44,196 nt of DNA from assembly GCF_001896205.1 (NCBI RefSeq), contig NZ_MPNU01000001.1, positions 3,378,415-3,422,610 on the forward strand. Direction: 5' to 3'. Source of the stretch: Edwardsiella piscicida. Its GTDB lineage: Bacteria; Pseudomonadota; Gammaproteobacteria; Enterobacterales; Enterobacteriaceae. The translations under genes and the position numbers were made by a program. Shown here piece after piece: positions 7,662-16,385 of the stretch. The notes beneath the pieces are model-generated. The model was not told the DNA's origin and ran no database searches. It worked only from the letters and a program-made list of their open reading frames with translations. Numbering within the stretch: the first letter of the stretch is position 1; each line of letters opens with the position of its first letter.

Positions 7662-9331
7662 GCGCTCCTCCCGGATTTCGGCAAATAGAAACAGACCTCG
7701 GTTCCCGGCTCCAGGCGGCGGATATGCAGCCCCTCGCCATACAGCAGCAGCAGACGCTGCTGCACGTTGCCAAGCCCAATGCTGTCGCCGCTGGACTCGC
7801 CGTTCGCCACCTGGGCGATCACCGCCTGGCTGATGCCATAGCCGGTGTCGCGCACCGCGATGCGCACCCGCGTCGGCTCATCGCGCACCTCAATGGTCAC
7901 CTGCCCCGGCCCGCTGCGCGGCTGAATCCCGTGCAGGATGGCGTTCTCCACCAGCGGCTGCAGCAGCAGGCTGGGCAGCGAGATCGACACCGGGTCCAGC
8001 GCAAAGGTCACGTTCAGCCGATGGCCAAACCGGGCCTGTTCGATGGCGATGTAGTTGCGCACCTGCATCAGCTCCTCCTGCAGGTCGATCAGCCTATCGC
8101 CGCGCGCCAGGTTATAGCGCAGGTAGTCGGCCAGCGAGGCGATCAGCTGACGCGCCTGATCCGGATCCATGCGGATCAGGGATGAGATGGCGTTCAGCGC
8201 ATTAAACAGAAAATGGGGATTGATCTTGCTCTGCAGCGCGCTGAACTCCGCCCTGCGCGCCCCTTCGCGCAGCTGCTCCGTGCGCGCCACCGCCATCTGG
8301 GTGGACATCAGCTGCGACAGCCCCACCGCCAGCTCGCGCAGCGCACCGCTGATCCGATAACGGCGATGGTAGTAAATCTTCAGCGTCCCGGTCACCGCCT
8401 CCTGCTGCTCGCGCAGCGGAATGATGATCACCGAGTGAAAGCCCGACAGGCTATAGCTGCTGAGGTTATTGTTCAGCAGGATCTGGCCGCTCTCCACCGC
8501 CTCGCGCGTCAGCTGGCCGATGGCGTGATGCCCCTCCAGCGCGTACTCCTCGCGCCCGACGCCGGCGTAGGCCAGCACATCCTGGGTATCGGTGATCGAG
8601 ACCGCATCGGCGCCGATTTCGCGACGGATGATCTCGCACACCGACTCGAACGCGCTGCGGGTGATCTGGCGAAAATAGGGTAGCGTCTGGTTGGCGACGT
8701 CCATCGCCAGCTTAGCCTGACGCGCGGCGATCAGCGCCTTCTCATCGTTGAGATCCTGCACCAGACGGATGATCAGGCCGATGCAGGTCGTCCCGACGAT
8801 CATCGGCACCCCGATCTGATCGACGATAGCGATCCCTACCGCGTGGGGCTGGGTCAGCAGCAGGATCAGCAGCATGGTCAGCCCCTCACAGGCCATGCCG
8901 GCCAGAATGCCATACAGCCACAGGCGCGAACGGCGCACCCGGTAGTAGATCAGCGTCGCCAGCAGCCCCGCCGCCACGCTGCTCAGCAGACAGGGCAGCG
9001 AGGTGTAGCCATCCACATCGATCAGATAACGGTGCAGCCCGGAAACGATCCCCGCGGGGATACCCACCCAGGGGCCGAACAGGATCCCACCGGCGACGAT
9101 GGCGATAATGCGCACGTTGATCAGCGCCCCCTCGACCCGCAGGCCGGTGTAGGTGCTGAAGACCGCAAAGGCGCAGAACAGCACCGACACGGTGGCCAGC
9201 TCGATGGCCGAATGCTTCTGCTTCTGCAGCAGCGACTGAAACGGGCGAATACGGGTGAGGAAAAACAGCATCATCAGCATCAACGCCGCCCGCTCAAACA
9301 CGGCCAGCAGCCGCAGGATATCACTGAACAC
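7655..9331 (-). CDS. ypdA: Sensor histidine kinase YpdA (LytS type, pyruvate sensor)
   Basis: Membrane histidine kinase, 558 aa (E. coli YpdA about 565). An N-terminal 5TM-LYT receptor region (about 1-195) contains GALINVRIIAIVAGGILFGP and GLHRYLIDVDG. A GAF-like domain (about 215-345) follows. The His_kinase domain carries SKINPHFLFNALNAISS with the phospho-acceptor His373, and an HATPase_c region has PLVENAILHGIQP and the G-box DTGYGIS. The C-terminal GEGLHIRRLEPGTEVCFY is nearly the same as in E. coli. It senses pyruvate in E. coli and phosphorylates YpdB. It is first in the ypdA-ypdB order, with yhjX as the downstream target. Confidence 0.92.
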   Translation of the reverse strand: MFSDILRLLAVFERAALMLMMLFFLTRIRPFQSLLQKQKHSAIELATVSVLFCAFAVFSTYTGLRVEGALINVRIIAIVAGGILFGPWVGIPAGIVSGLHRYLIDVDGYTSLPCLLSSVAAGLLATLIYYRVRRSRLWLYGILAGMACEGLTMLLILLLTQPHAVGIAIVDQIGVPMIVGTTCIGLIIRLVQDLNDEKALIAARQAKLAMDVANQTLPYFRQITRSAFESVCEIIRREIGADAVSITDTQDVLAYAGVGREEYALEGHHAIGQLTREAVESGQILLNNNLSSYSLSGFHSVIIIPLREQQEAVTGTLKIYYHRRYRISGALRELAVGLSQLMSTQMAVARTEQLREGARRAEFSALQSKINPHFLFNALNAISSLIRMDPDQARQLIASLADYLRYNLARGDRLIDLQEELMQVRNYIAIEQARFGHRLNVTFALDPVSISLPSLLLQPLVENAILHGIQPRSGPGQVTIEVRDEPTRVRIAVRDTGYGISQAVIAQVANGESSGDSIGLGNVQQRLLLLYGEGLHIRRLEPGTEVCFYLPKSGRSAC

Positions 9332-9380
9332 GCCACGACCTCGGCAGGCAATGCGGCCTCATGCGGCCGACGGGGATCTC

Positions 9381-9415
9381 CGTAAGGGCGGCGCGGAGCA
9401 CGCGCCCCCCTTACG
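9381..9415. terminator. Hairpin after the GH4 gene
   Basis: 15-bp arms with one mismatch (9381-9395 and 9401-9415), loop GAGCA, directly beyond the GH4 stop codon on the minus strand. It lacks a clear U-run. It probably separates the sugar operon from ypdA. Confidence 0.45.
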
Positions 9416-9417
9416 CC

Positions 9418-10797
9418 TCATGCCGGCGTCCGTGCGGCGTTAAACTGCGGCAGCCACTGCCGCTGGGCGGCAAACAGCGCGTCGAACATCGCCTGGATCT
9501 GATCCAGGGTACAGACGGCGGCGGTCAGCGGATCGAGGGAGAGCGCATAGCGCGCCGCGTCCAGATCGCCGGTCAGCGCCGCCTGCACCACCAGCTCCTG
9601 CACCGCGATATTGCTCTTGCACAGGCTGGCGCACTGGGTCGGCAGACGCCCCATCGTCTGGGGGTGCAGCCCGTCGCCGTCGACCCAAATCGGCACCTCC
9701 ACCACGCACTCCGCCGGCAGATTCTCCACCAGCAGCCCCTGCGGCTGACGGTTGGCCATATTGCCGTTGATACGGATGCGCTCACCGCTGAGCTGCGCGG
9801 TGATCAGCTTAGGCGCATTGAGCATGTTCGGCGCGATAACGAAGGGACGCTCACCGGCCAGCTGGGCATCGATCTCCGCCTTGCCGGCGGCGTGCACCTG
9901 CTCCTCCAGCGCCAGCAGGTTCCAGCGCTGCGGCAGGAAGCGGTCGATCATCTGCGGGTTCTTGCGGAAGTAGGGCAGATAGTCGCTGCAGTGCCAGTGG
10001 TTCTCCGTACACCACAGACCGAAGAAGCGCAGCACCTCGCAGCGAACCAAATCGGCCTGACGAGTACGCTCATCGTCCGCCAGGGCGCGTACCCGCGGCA
10101 GCAGATCCTCGCCATGGCGCGACAGCGTCGTAATCCAGGTCATGTGATTGATCCCGGCAAAGCCATACTCGATATCGGCCGGGACCTCGTGGTACATCAG
10201 GCGCTGCCAGCGCTGCGGCGTGGAGGGGTGGTCAACCCACGGCCCCAGCCCCAGATAGCCGACCAGCTGCGCCACGGTATAGCGCACCCCGTAGCACAGG
10301 CCGATGCTGCGCACGCCGCTGGCCTCTTTGGCCGCCCAGGTCAACGGCGCCAGCGGATTGGCGTAGTTGATGAACAGCGCCTGCGGACACAGATCCTCCA
10401 TATCGCGCAGAATCTCCAGCATCGGGGGAATATGGCGCAGGGCGCGGAAGATACCGCCCGGCCCCAGGGTGTCACCCACCTCCTGAATCACGCCATAGCG
10501 CGCCGGAATCTCCATATCCAGCCGCCAGGGCGCCAGGCCGCCGACCTGGATGGCGTTGATGACGAAGTCGGCACCGCGCAGCGCGCTGCGTCTGTCGGTC
10601 GTGTGGCGCACCGTCACCGGCACCCCCGACTGCGCCACCATCATACCGATCAGGCGCTGGCTGCGCGCCAGCACCTGCTCATCCAGATCCATCAGGATGA
10701 TTTCGCTGCCGGCCAGCACCGGGCTGGACAGCAGGGCGGAAATGATCTGACGCGAAAACATAATACTGCCCGCGCCGATCAGGGTGATCTTGCTCAT
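9418..10797 (-). CDS. Glycoside hydrolase family 4 enzyme (alpha-galactosidase/glucosidase-like), variant Cys motif
   Basis: Cytoplasmic NAD+- and Mn2+-dependent glycosidase family (MelA/AglA type), 459 aa. Visible features are the N-terminal Rossmann motif ITLIGAGSIMFSRQ, an acidic residue after the second strand (LMDLD), GDTLGPGGIFRALRHIP at 108-124, NYANPLAP at 144-151 and a metal-site histidine in GINHM (His218). The motif following the conserved cysteine (Cys168) is C-Y-G-V. Characterised GH4 groups usually have CHSV, CDMP or CHG(F/V), so the second position differs and specificity cannot be assigned from it. It is the last gene of an operon after an ABC sugar importer. The imported glycoside is therefore probably its substrate. 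Ribosome site AAGG lies 8 bp before the ATG. Confidence 0.85.
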   Translation of the reverse strand: MSKITLIGAGSIMFSRQIISALLSSPVLAGSEIILMDLDEQVLARSQRLIGMMVAQSGVPVTVRHTTDRRSALRGADFVINAIQVGGLAPWRLDMEIPARYGVIQEVGDTLGPGGIFRALRHIPPMLEILRDMEDLCPQALFINYANPLAPLTWAAKEASGVRSIGLCYGVRYTVAQLVGYLGLGPWVDHPSTPQRWQRLMYHEVPADIEYGFAGINHMTWITTLSRHGEDLLPRVRALADDERTRQADLVRCEVLRFFGLWCTENHWHCSDYLPYFRKNPQMIDRFLPQRWNLLALEEQVHAAGKAEIDAQLAGERPFVIAPNMLNAPKLITAQLSGERIRINGNMANRQPQGLLVENLPAECVVEVPIWVDGDGLHPQTMGRLPTQCASLCKSNIAVQELVVQAALTGDLDAARYALSLDPLTAAVCTLDQIQAMFDALFAAQRQWLPQFNAARTPA

Positions 10798-10837
10798 TAG
10801 ATTGCCTTAATCAATACGCTGCGCCGACGGCGCAGCC

Positions 10838-11803
10838 TTAACGCCGTCGCGGGCGGCGCTGCAGCAGAGAGCCGTGTACCACCAGCGCCGCCAGAATAAT
10901 CACGCCGTACACCAGACGGGTCCAGAAGCCGTCCAGACCGGCGCTGATGATCCCCGCCTCCAGCATGCCAATAATGCAGGCGCCGAACAGGCTGCCCATC
11001 AGCGAGCCGCGCCCGCCCAGCACCGAGGTGCCGCCGATAAACACCGAGGCAAACACCAGCAGCATGTAGCCCTGTCCCTGGTTTGGCCACCAGCTGCTCA
11101 TCTCGACGCTGAGCAGCACCCCGACCAGCGCGGAGAGAATCCCCATCACGATAAACAGCCAGAAGCGGGTCGCGCTGACCGGCACCCCCATCAGGCGCGC
11201 CGACTCAGGGTTATCGCCAATAAAGTTGATCTGATCGCCATAGCGGTGACGCGCCAGATACAGCCACATCACCAGCGTAACCAGGAGCCCCCACAGGCTC
11301 TGCGCCGGCAGCCAGTCGCCCAGGCGCCCCACCAGCAGGGTTGACAGCCCATCGTCGCGCAGCGTCGGCAGGCTGATCGCCAGCCCGTTGGCCAGCACCG
11401 TCGACAGGCCGCCCAGAAAGAACTGGGTGCCGATGGTGGCGATAATCGACGGAATATTGAGGCGCACCACCAGCAGGGCGTTCAGCAGCCCGCACAGCAT
11501 GCCGCTGCCCACGGCACCGCCCAGCGCAAGCGAAGCAGAGCCGGTATGCTGATACAGCCAGGCGAAGACAAAGCCCCCCAGCGCCACCACCGACGGAAAG
11601 CTCAAATCTATCTCGCGGGCGATGATCAGCAGCGTCATCCCCAGCGCCAGCAGCACCGTCAGCGGAATGGTGGAGAGCAGCGAGGTATAAATCCGCGCGT
11701 GCAGAAAGGTCACCGGGCTGATGGCGGCAAACAGGCTCCACAACAGCAGCAGGATAAACCCGGTCAGCAGCGGCGCCCGGTGACGGGCAAAAAACAGTTT
11801 CAT
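10838..11803 (-). CDS. Sugar ABC transporter permease (RbsC/FrcC type)
   Basis: Inner-membrane permease of the carbohydrate-uptake CUT2 class, 321 aa, with 8-10 hydrophobic segments. Typical RbsC-family stretches include LALGMTLLIIAREIDLSFPSV, LNIPSIIATIGTQFFLGG and VFIGGTSVLGGRGSLMGSLFGA. It starts 4 bp after the ATPase stop. It forms one importer with the ATPase (11808-12557) and the periplasmic binding protein (12557-13555), and is followed after 40 bp by the GH4 gene. Substrate unknown; a glycoside or hexose is likely from the attached glycosidase. Confidence 0.88.
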   Translation of the reverse strand: MKLFFARHRAPLLTGFILLLLWSLFAAISPVTFLHARIYTSLLSTIPLTVLLALGMTLLIIAREIDLSFPSVVALGGFVFAWLYQHTGSASLALGGAVGSGMLCGLLNALLVVRLNIPSIIATIGTQFFLGGLSTVLANGLAISLPTLRDDGLSTLLVGRLGDWLPAQSLWGLLVTLVMWLYLARHRYGDQINFIGDNPESARLMGVPVSATRFWLFIVMGILSALVGVLLSVEMSSWWPNQGQGYMLLVFASVFIGGTSVLGGRGSLMGSLFGACIIGMLEAGIISAGLDGFWTRLVYGVIILAALVVHGSLLQRRPRRR

Positions 11804-11807
11804 CGAC

Positions 11808-12557
11808 TCATGACCTCACGGCATCCAACAACGCCTGCTGCAGGCTGGCCAGCGTCAGCTGATCCTTCGGGTAGGCGGCGACGATGGCGCCGCGATCCAT
11901 CACCACAAAACGGTCCGCCACCCGATAGGCGTCGGCCATGTTGTGGGTGATCAGCAGGCAGGCCCGCCCCTGGGCGCGCAGCTGCTCAATAAAGCACAGC
12001 ACCTTCTCCACCTCCCCCAGCGACAGGGCGGTGGTCGGCTCATCCAGGATCACCAGACGGGCGTCGAACAGCATGGCACGCCCGATGGCCAGCCCCTGGC
12101 GCTCGCCGCCGGAGAGCTGGCCGACCAGCGCGTCCACGTTGGCGCCGACGCCGCGAAAGTTGAGCTGGCGCAGCAGCGCCTGCGCCCGCTGTCGCTCCGC
12201 CCGCTCGTCGATAAAGCCCCAGCGGTTGCGCAGGTGACGCCCCAGGAACAGGTTGCGCCACAGCGACTGCCCCAGACCCAGCGCGCCATTCTGGTACACG
12301 GTCTCGATCCCCTGGCGGCGGGCCCCCAGCACGTTGTAGCGCCGCCCATCGACCGCCTGCCCCGCCACCTTCAGCGTGCCGCTATCAAAGCGCTCGGCGC
12401 CGGCGATCGCCCGGATCAGGGTCGATTTGCCGGCGCCGTTATCCCCCAGCAGGGCAACGACCTCGCCGGGGAACAGCTGAAAATGAATATCGCGCAGGGC
12501 ATGAACCGGGCCGAACCATTTGTTCAGCCCGATCAGTTCCAGCGCAGGCTGCGTCAT
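11808..12557 (-). CDS. Sugar ABC transporter ATP-binding protein, single-domain (FrcA type)
   Basis: ATPase of a CUT2-class sugar importer, 249 aa from the ATG at 12557. It has a single nucleotide-binding domain: Walker A GDNGAGKST (about residues 36-44), signature LSGGERQGLAIGRAM, Walker B LVILDEPTTALS and the switch histidine in LLITHNM. Many CUT2 ATPases (RbsA, AraG, the one at 35475-37028) are double-domain, so this one is of the short FrcA form. Its ATG overlaps the binding-protein stop as TGATG, showing tight translational coupling. Confidence 0.9.
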   Translation of the reverse strand: MTQPALELIGLNKWFGPVHALRDIHFQLFPGEVVALLGDNGAGKSTLIRAIAGAERFDSGTLKVAGQAVDGRRYNVLGARRQGIETVYQNGALGLGQSLWRNLFLGRHLRNRWGFIDERAERQRAQALLRQLNFRGVGANVDALVGQLSGGERQGLAIGRAMLFDARLVILDEPTTALSLGEVEKVLCFIEQLRAQGRACLLITHNMADAYRVADRFVVMDRGAIVAAYPKDQLTLASLQQALLDAVRS

Positions 12558-13555
12558 CAACGCAGACCCTGGCTGGCCAGTGGCGCGATCAGACCGATAT
12601 TCTCCTGAGAGACAAACCCGGCGCCGGTGTTGATATCCAGACCGGAGAAGCCATAGCGCTTGCTCAGGACGATCTGCACCACGGAGAAGTAGCCCATCAG
12701 GTAGGGCTGGGCATCGGCCACCAGCTGTACATAGCCGGATTTAATCGCCTCGGCGGTCGCCGGCGACAGGCTGAAGCCCGCCACGTAGACCTCGCCCGGC
12801 TTGATCCCGGCGTTACGCATCAGGTTGCCCATCTGCGCGGTCAGGGCGCCGTGGTCCACCAGCACCATCTTCACATCTGGGTGGGTCGCCATATAGGCGG
12901 TAAAGGCCGGTGCGCCCAGAGACGGATCTTTGTCCACCTCCGGTGAGATCTGCAGGAAGTCGACCTTCACCCCGGCCTGCTCCAGCCCCTTGATCAGCCC
13001 CAGCGTTGACTCACTGCGGGCGGCGCGATCTTTAAGCCCCCACACCAGCGCGCGATCGCCCGCCTTCAGCCCGCTGCGGCGCACCGCCTCTTTGGCCAGG
13101 CGCAGACCGCGCACCGCGTTGTTATCGCCAACGTAGCCAAAGCCCTTGCTCTGCTCGGCCGCCATGGTGCCCGGCAGCTCGGTGTCGATAGAGGTCACCA
13201 GGATCCCCTTATCGATGGCCTCCTTGATCAGCGGCTGGTAGGCGGTGTCGCCCGGCAGGCCGATCACCACGATGCCGGTCGGCTTGGCCGCCAGCGCCTG
13301 CTTAAAGTTTTCGATCATCTTCTGCGGCTGCCAGTCGGAGTAAACCAGACGCAGATCGACGCCCAGATCCTCGGCCGCCTGCTTAGCCCCGTTCTGCACC
13401 ACCGTCACATAGGACTCACCCACCGGGCCGCCCACGTCAAACCAAATGCTCATATCCTTACCGGACTGCGCGGCAAACGCCGGCGAAGCCACGCAGGAAA
13501 CGGCCAGCAAACAGGCCGCAGCCCAACCTTTAATCCTTTGAGAAACACCCATCAT
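12557..13555 (-). CDS. Periplasmic sugar-binding protein (RbsB-like)
   Basis: First gene of the ABC-GH4 operon and the high-affinity sugar receptor. The N-terminus is a Sec signal peptide (basic QRIKG, hydrophobic core WAAACLLAVSCVA, cleavage after SPAFA). The mature part is a type I periplasmic-binding (Peripla_BP_4) fold, with repeats such as PTGIVVIGLPGDTAYQPLIKEAIDKGI and GYVGDNNAVRG. Of three possible starts (GTG 13561, ATG 13555, ATG 13552), ATG 13555 is chosen because AAAGG lies 5 bp before it; 13552 is equally possible. Ligand unknown. Confidence 0.88.
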   Translation of the reverse strand: MMGVSQRIKGWAAACLLAVSCVASPAFAAQSGKDMSIWFDVGGPVGESYVTVVQNGAKQAAEDLGVDLRLVYSDWQPQKMIENFKQALAAKPTGIVVIGLPGDTAYQPLIKEAIDKGILVTSIDTELPGTMAAEQSKGFGYVGDNNAVRGLRLAKEAVRRSGLKAGDRALVWGLKDRAARSESTLGLIKGLEQAGVKVDFLQISPEVDKDPSLGAPAFTAYMATHPDVKMVLVDHGALTAQMGNLMRNAGIKPGEVYVAGFSLSPATAEAIKSGYVQLVADAQPYLMGYFSVVQIVLSKRYGFSGLDINTGAGFVSQENIGLIAPLASQGLR

Positions 13556-13960
13556 TATCACCTTTATTATTGGTAGGGTATGACGGCCGCCGCAGAGACG
13601 GACGCCACCAGGCCGCAGTCGGGGACGAGGAGTACAGCGGGGACAACGGCGTCGCTGTCGTTTTTCGTCACATCCATTTACGCGGGGGAAATATAGTAGG
13701 CGTTTTTATCCTTCAGCTAAAGCCCATCCGCACCGCCCGGGCGATACCACTCTGGCGGTGTCTGCGGTAGACTGTTAATAGGGATCGCCCGCGCCGCGTC
13801 AACCTCTGCGGGAAAAACGTCCACCGTTCTGCGACGCATGCCGCGGGTGAGCGCCCGATAACATAATCGATAAGACAGCCGATAAGATAATCATGTATCG
13901 CCGTGGGGCGGGCGGATACTCGCCCAGGCCCGGCCATTTTCACCATTTAAGGAAACGACC
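13556..13960. other. Divergent intergenic region between sugar operon and 139-aa gene
   Basis: These 405 bp should hold the promoters of the ABC-GH4 operon (leftward) and of the gene at 13961 (rightward). Near the rightward gene the 8-mer CGATAAGA occurs twice, at 13868-13875 and 13880-13887, 12 bp apart, in an AT-richer patch. No palindrome of LacI-operator type could be picked out, and no credible ORF is present. Confidence 0.4.
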
Positions 13961-14380
13961 ATGTCCAAATCACGGGCCGCCATTCTGGTTGAGCGAATTA
14001 AGGATGCGCTGAAGGGCAATAAACTGCAGACCAGCGAAATCAACGTCCATCTGGTGGAAGACAGCTCCTTTGGCCCGGTCAAGATCGTCATGTTCCTGTG
14101 GAGCGTGGCGGACAACGATATTAACGCCGACATCGTCGCTCAGGAGGTGCTATTTCACCTGAAAGACGACGATATCTATGTCTCATTCCATAAGACCCGC
14201 CGCCGCGACGGCGAGCGTCTGCTGACCGTCACCCAGCCGCTGGAGCCGAACAACCCCAAGTACAGCTACGGCAATCTGCGCGGTTTTACCTCGCTGTGGC
14301 TGATCCAGGCCACCGGTGCCGAAAAGCTCAAGCAGGCGCGCGACGGCCAGGGCAACGACGGTCGCATCATCCGTCGCTAA
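13961..14380 (+). CDS. Uncharacterised 139-aa protein
   Basis: Not recognised. The frame is well supported: AAGGA lies 8 bp before the ATG, codon use matches neighbours, and it ends 9 bp before the convergent gene's stop. The predicted protein is soluble and charged. It has no signal peptide or membrane segment. The middle suggests mixed beta-strands and helices (NVHLVEDSSFGPVKIVMFL, ADIVAQEVLFHLKDDDIYVS), and the C-terminus is basic (DGRIIRR). No catalytic motif is evident. It shares no operon, facing away from the sugar ABC genes and toward the phosphoesterase gene. Confidence 0.7.
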   Translation: MSKSRAAILVERIKDALKGNKLQTSEINVHLVEDSSFGPVKIVMFLWSVADNDINADIVAQEVLFHLKDDDIYVSFHKTRRRDGERLLTVTQPLEPNNPKYSYGNLRGFTSLWLIQATGAEKLKQARDGQGNDGRIIRR

Positions 14381-14389
14381 GCGATAGCC

Positions 14390-15079
14390 TTACTGTCCCG
14401 CGCTCGGCGCGGCAAAATCGTAGCGGGCCAGCACCGTCTTGCTCTGTCCGTTGGCGTCCGTCTCCGCGATCCCCAGCCCAACCGCCTCGAGGGTTTGCGC
14501 GCCAAAGCGCTGACCATCGCGCTGCATAAACTGGCTTAGCGCCGCATGGTCGCTCTGCGCCAGCAGGGTGACGTGGGGATCGAAGTGGCTGAACACATTC
14601 GGGCTGCCATAGCGGACAAAGGCCGCCTTCTTCTCCGGATAGGCGTTCACCCAGCCCGGCAGCGGCGCCCCCTTATCGCGATAGGGTGACAGCCGACGCA
14701 CCAGCGTATCCGACAGACTCTGCAGCTCCCGACTGTTCTCGACCGCCACCATCAGCCAGTCGCCGCGCGTCTGGATCAGGTGGGTCAGGCGCAGGGGAAA
14801 CGCCCGCTGACGCTGGCTGAGCGCCGCGACCTCCTGCTTCAGCCGCGGCAGGGCATCGGGGCCATACTCGGCCAGATACAGCGTGACATGGGGCTGAAAC
14901 CCCTGCGCCGCCAGGCTGGTTAAATGATACTGCCCCAGCTGCGCCGTGGTCTGGGCGAGCAGGGTCTCCATCCCGCGGCTGGGAATAATGAACACATCAT
15001 AGCTCTTGCTCGCCCCCGCGCCCCAGGCCGCCCCCGTCAGCGCACACAGCAGCACAGCGCCGCCCAACCGATAACCCAT
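14390..15079 (-). CDS. Secreted 2H-type (2'-5' RNA ligase-like) phosphoesterase
   Basis: Member of the 2H phosphoesterase superfamily by its two HxT motifs: PHVTLYL (His64) and PHVTLLA (His169), about 105 residues apart as the fold requires. The ATG at 15079 is chosen over a longer frame starting at 15202, because GGGGAGG lies 7 bp upstream. The protein then opens with a clean Sec signal peptide (MGYRLGGAVLLCALTGAAWGAGA). The mature enzyme of about 207 aa should therefore be periplasmic, whereas characterised bacterial ThpR-like members are cytoplasmic. 2H enzymes act on 2',3'-cyclic or 2'-5' phosphodiester bonds; the substrate here is unknown. Confidence 0.8.
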   Translation of the reverse strand: MGYRLGGAVLLCALTGAAWGAGASKSYDVFIIPSRGMETLLAQTTAQLGQYHLTSLAAQGFQPHVTLYLAEYGPDALPRLKQEVAALSQRQRAFPLRLTHLIQTRGDWLMVAVENSRELQSLSDTLVRRLSPYRDKGAPLPGWVNAYPEKKAAFVRYGSPNVFSHFDPHVTLLAQSDHAALSQFMQRDGQRFGAQTLEAVGLGIAETDANGQSKTVLARYDFAAPSAGQ

Positions 15080-15268
15080 CGTCTCGCCTCCCCTTCGGAT
15101 CGTCATACTCTGCGGCCGCCCGGCGCTCAGGCGACGCGGGCGATCCCGTTTATCCCCGCTATCATCCCTGCCCCTCAGCGGCAAAAATGAGATCGCACTC
15201 AAAAAACAGGCCGCGCTATATGTATATTGCAGAAACAGGACTGATCCCGATCGGTATTGGCGCCGGCC

Positions 15269-16363
15269 TCAGCGATCGTCATAGAGCCCCTCGCTGGAGA
15301 CCTCGCCGCGCCGATTTCCCGGTCGGATCCGCCGAACCGAGGCCCTGACCACCAGCTCTCCGTACAGCAGCAGCGAGCCGCACGGCGCCCGAGGTCGCAG
15401 CAGCCGCTGCTGCAGCATCTGCACCGCCTCGCTCCCCAGCGCATCGCGCGGAACGTGCACCGCCGTCAGCGGCACATCCTGGATCGCCGCCAGATTAAAC
15501 CCGTCAATACTCATCACGGAAACATCCTGCGGGACCCGCAGCCCACGCTGGCGCAGCGCGGTGATGGTACCGGCCGCCATAAAGTCGCCCCCGACCAAAA
15601 ACGCCGTCGGCAGCGGTTTCCCCCGCTGAGCATCCAGCCAGCCGCCCACCCGCTCCTCGGCCTCGCGGGCGCTAAAGCTGGACAGCGCGATCAGATCCCG
15701 GGCGCTAAGAAAGCGCAGATTTTGCGCCCGCCAGGCCGCTTTAATCCCGACCAGACGCAGATCCATGGTATAGCGGCGCAGGCACATCACGTTCATCACC
15801 GCCCGGTGCCCCATCTCAAACAGATAGCGCGCGGCGCATTGACCGATCAGGCGGTGGTCGGGCGCGATAGAGGGCAGGCGCATCTGCTCATCGCGACAGT
15901 TAATCAGCACGCAGGGCTGCGCGCCGTCGGCGGCCAGACGGTGGATACGCGCATCATCAATCCCCAGCAGGATCGCCGCCTGCGTGCCGGGCTCGTTCAT
16001 CCGCGCCAGAAACAGCTCGGCGTCGCTGTCCTCTTCCTCCAGCGCGCAGTAGCGCAGCCGCACCTCGTGCGCGGAAAGCGCCTTATTGATGCTTTGAATC
16101 ACTCGGTAGTAAAAGATATCGGACCGCTCGTCGAATGCGCGCTGGGGGGCAAAGACCACCAGGCTGTTCAACAGCATCCGCCCCGCCGCCATCCCGTCCA
16201 TCACCCCCAGCTCCCGCGCGCACGTCAGCACCCGGTTGCGCGCCTTTTCGCTGGTGTTGGCCTTCCCGGCCAGCACCCGTGAAACGGTGCTGGCAGAGAG
16301 GCCGGTACGCGCAGCGATTTCGGCAATCTTAAGCTTTTTATTCAATTTGTGATCTATCTCCAT
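15269..16363 (-). CDS. LacI-family transcriptional regulator
   Basis: Sugar-responsive repressor, 364 aa. The N-terminal helix-turn-helix and hinge helix lie in IAEIAARTGLSASTVSRVLAGKANTSEKARNRV (about 13-45). A periplasmic-binding-like sensor domain follows, ending about residue 340. It is transcribed away from the ExuT-like carrier and GH31 gene, which start 290 bp away, and is their most likely regulator; the ABC-GH4 operon is a second candidate. No Shine-Dalgarno site precedes the ATG at 16363 (sequence before it is TTTTCAAA), so translation may be weak, or start at a downstream TTG. Confidence 0.87.
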   Translation of the reverse strand: MEIDHKLNKKLKIAEIAARTGLSASTVSRVLAGKANTSEKARNRVLTCARELGVMDGMAAGRMLLNSLVVFAPQRAFDERSDIFYYRVIQSINKALSAHEVRLRYCALEEEDSDAELFLARMNEPGTQAAILLGIDDARIHRLAADGAQPCVLINCRDEQMRLPSIAPDHRLIGQCAARYLFEMGHRAVMNVMCLRRYTMDLRLVGIKAAWRAQNLRFLSARDLIALSSFSAREAEERVGGWLDAQRGKPLPTAFLVGGDFMAAGTITALRQRGLRVPQDVSVMSIDGFNLAAIQDVPLTAVHVPRDALGSEAVQMLQQRLLRPRAPCGSLLLYGELVVRASVRRIRPGNRRGEVSSEGLYDDR

Positions 16364-16385
16364 TTTGAAAATGAAAGAATTTTCA
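16361..16385. promoter_or_regulatory. Candidate operators at the LacI-regulator start
   Basis: A perfect palindrome CATTTT-G-AAAATG (16361-16373) overlaps the regulator's start codon. It is followed by TGAAA-N4-TTTCA (16372-16385), whose outer arms resemble LacI-family operators but without the usual central CG. This position suits autoregulation. The rest of the 287-bp gap to 16650 is AT-rich and holds no ORF. Confidence 0.3.

Noticed and set aside
9361-10800. Rightward frame of 479 codons opposite the GH4 gene
   Set aside because: Shadow of a recognised enzyme; sequence is low-complexity in His/Gln/Arg with no ribosome site.
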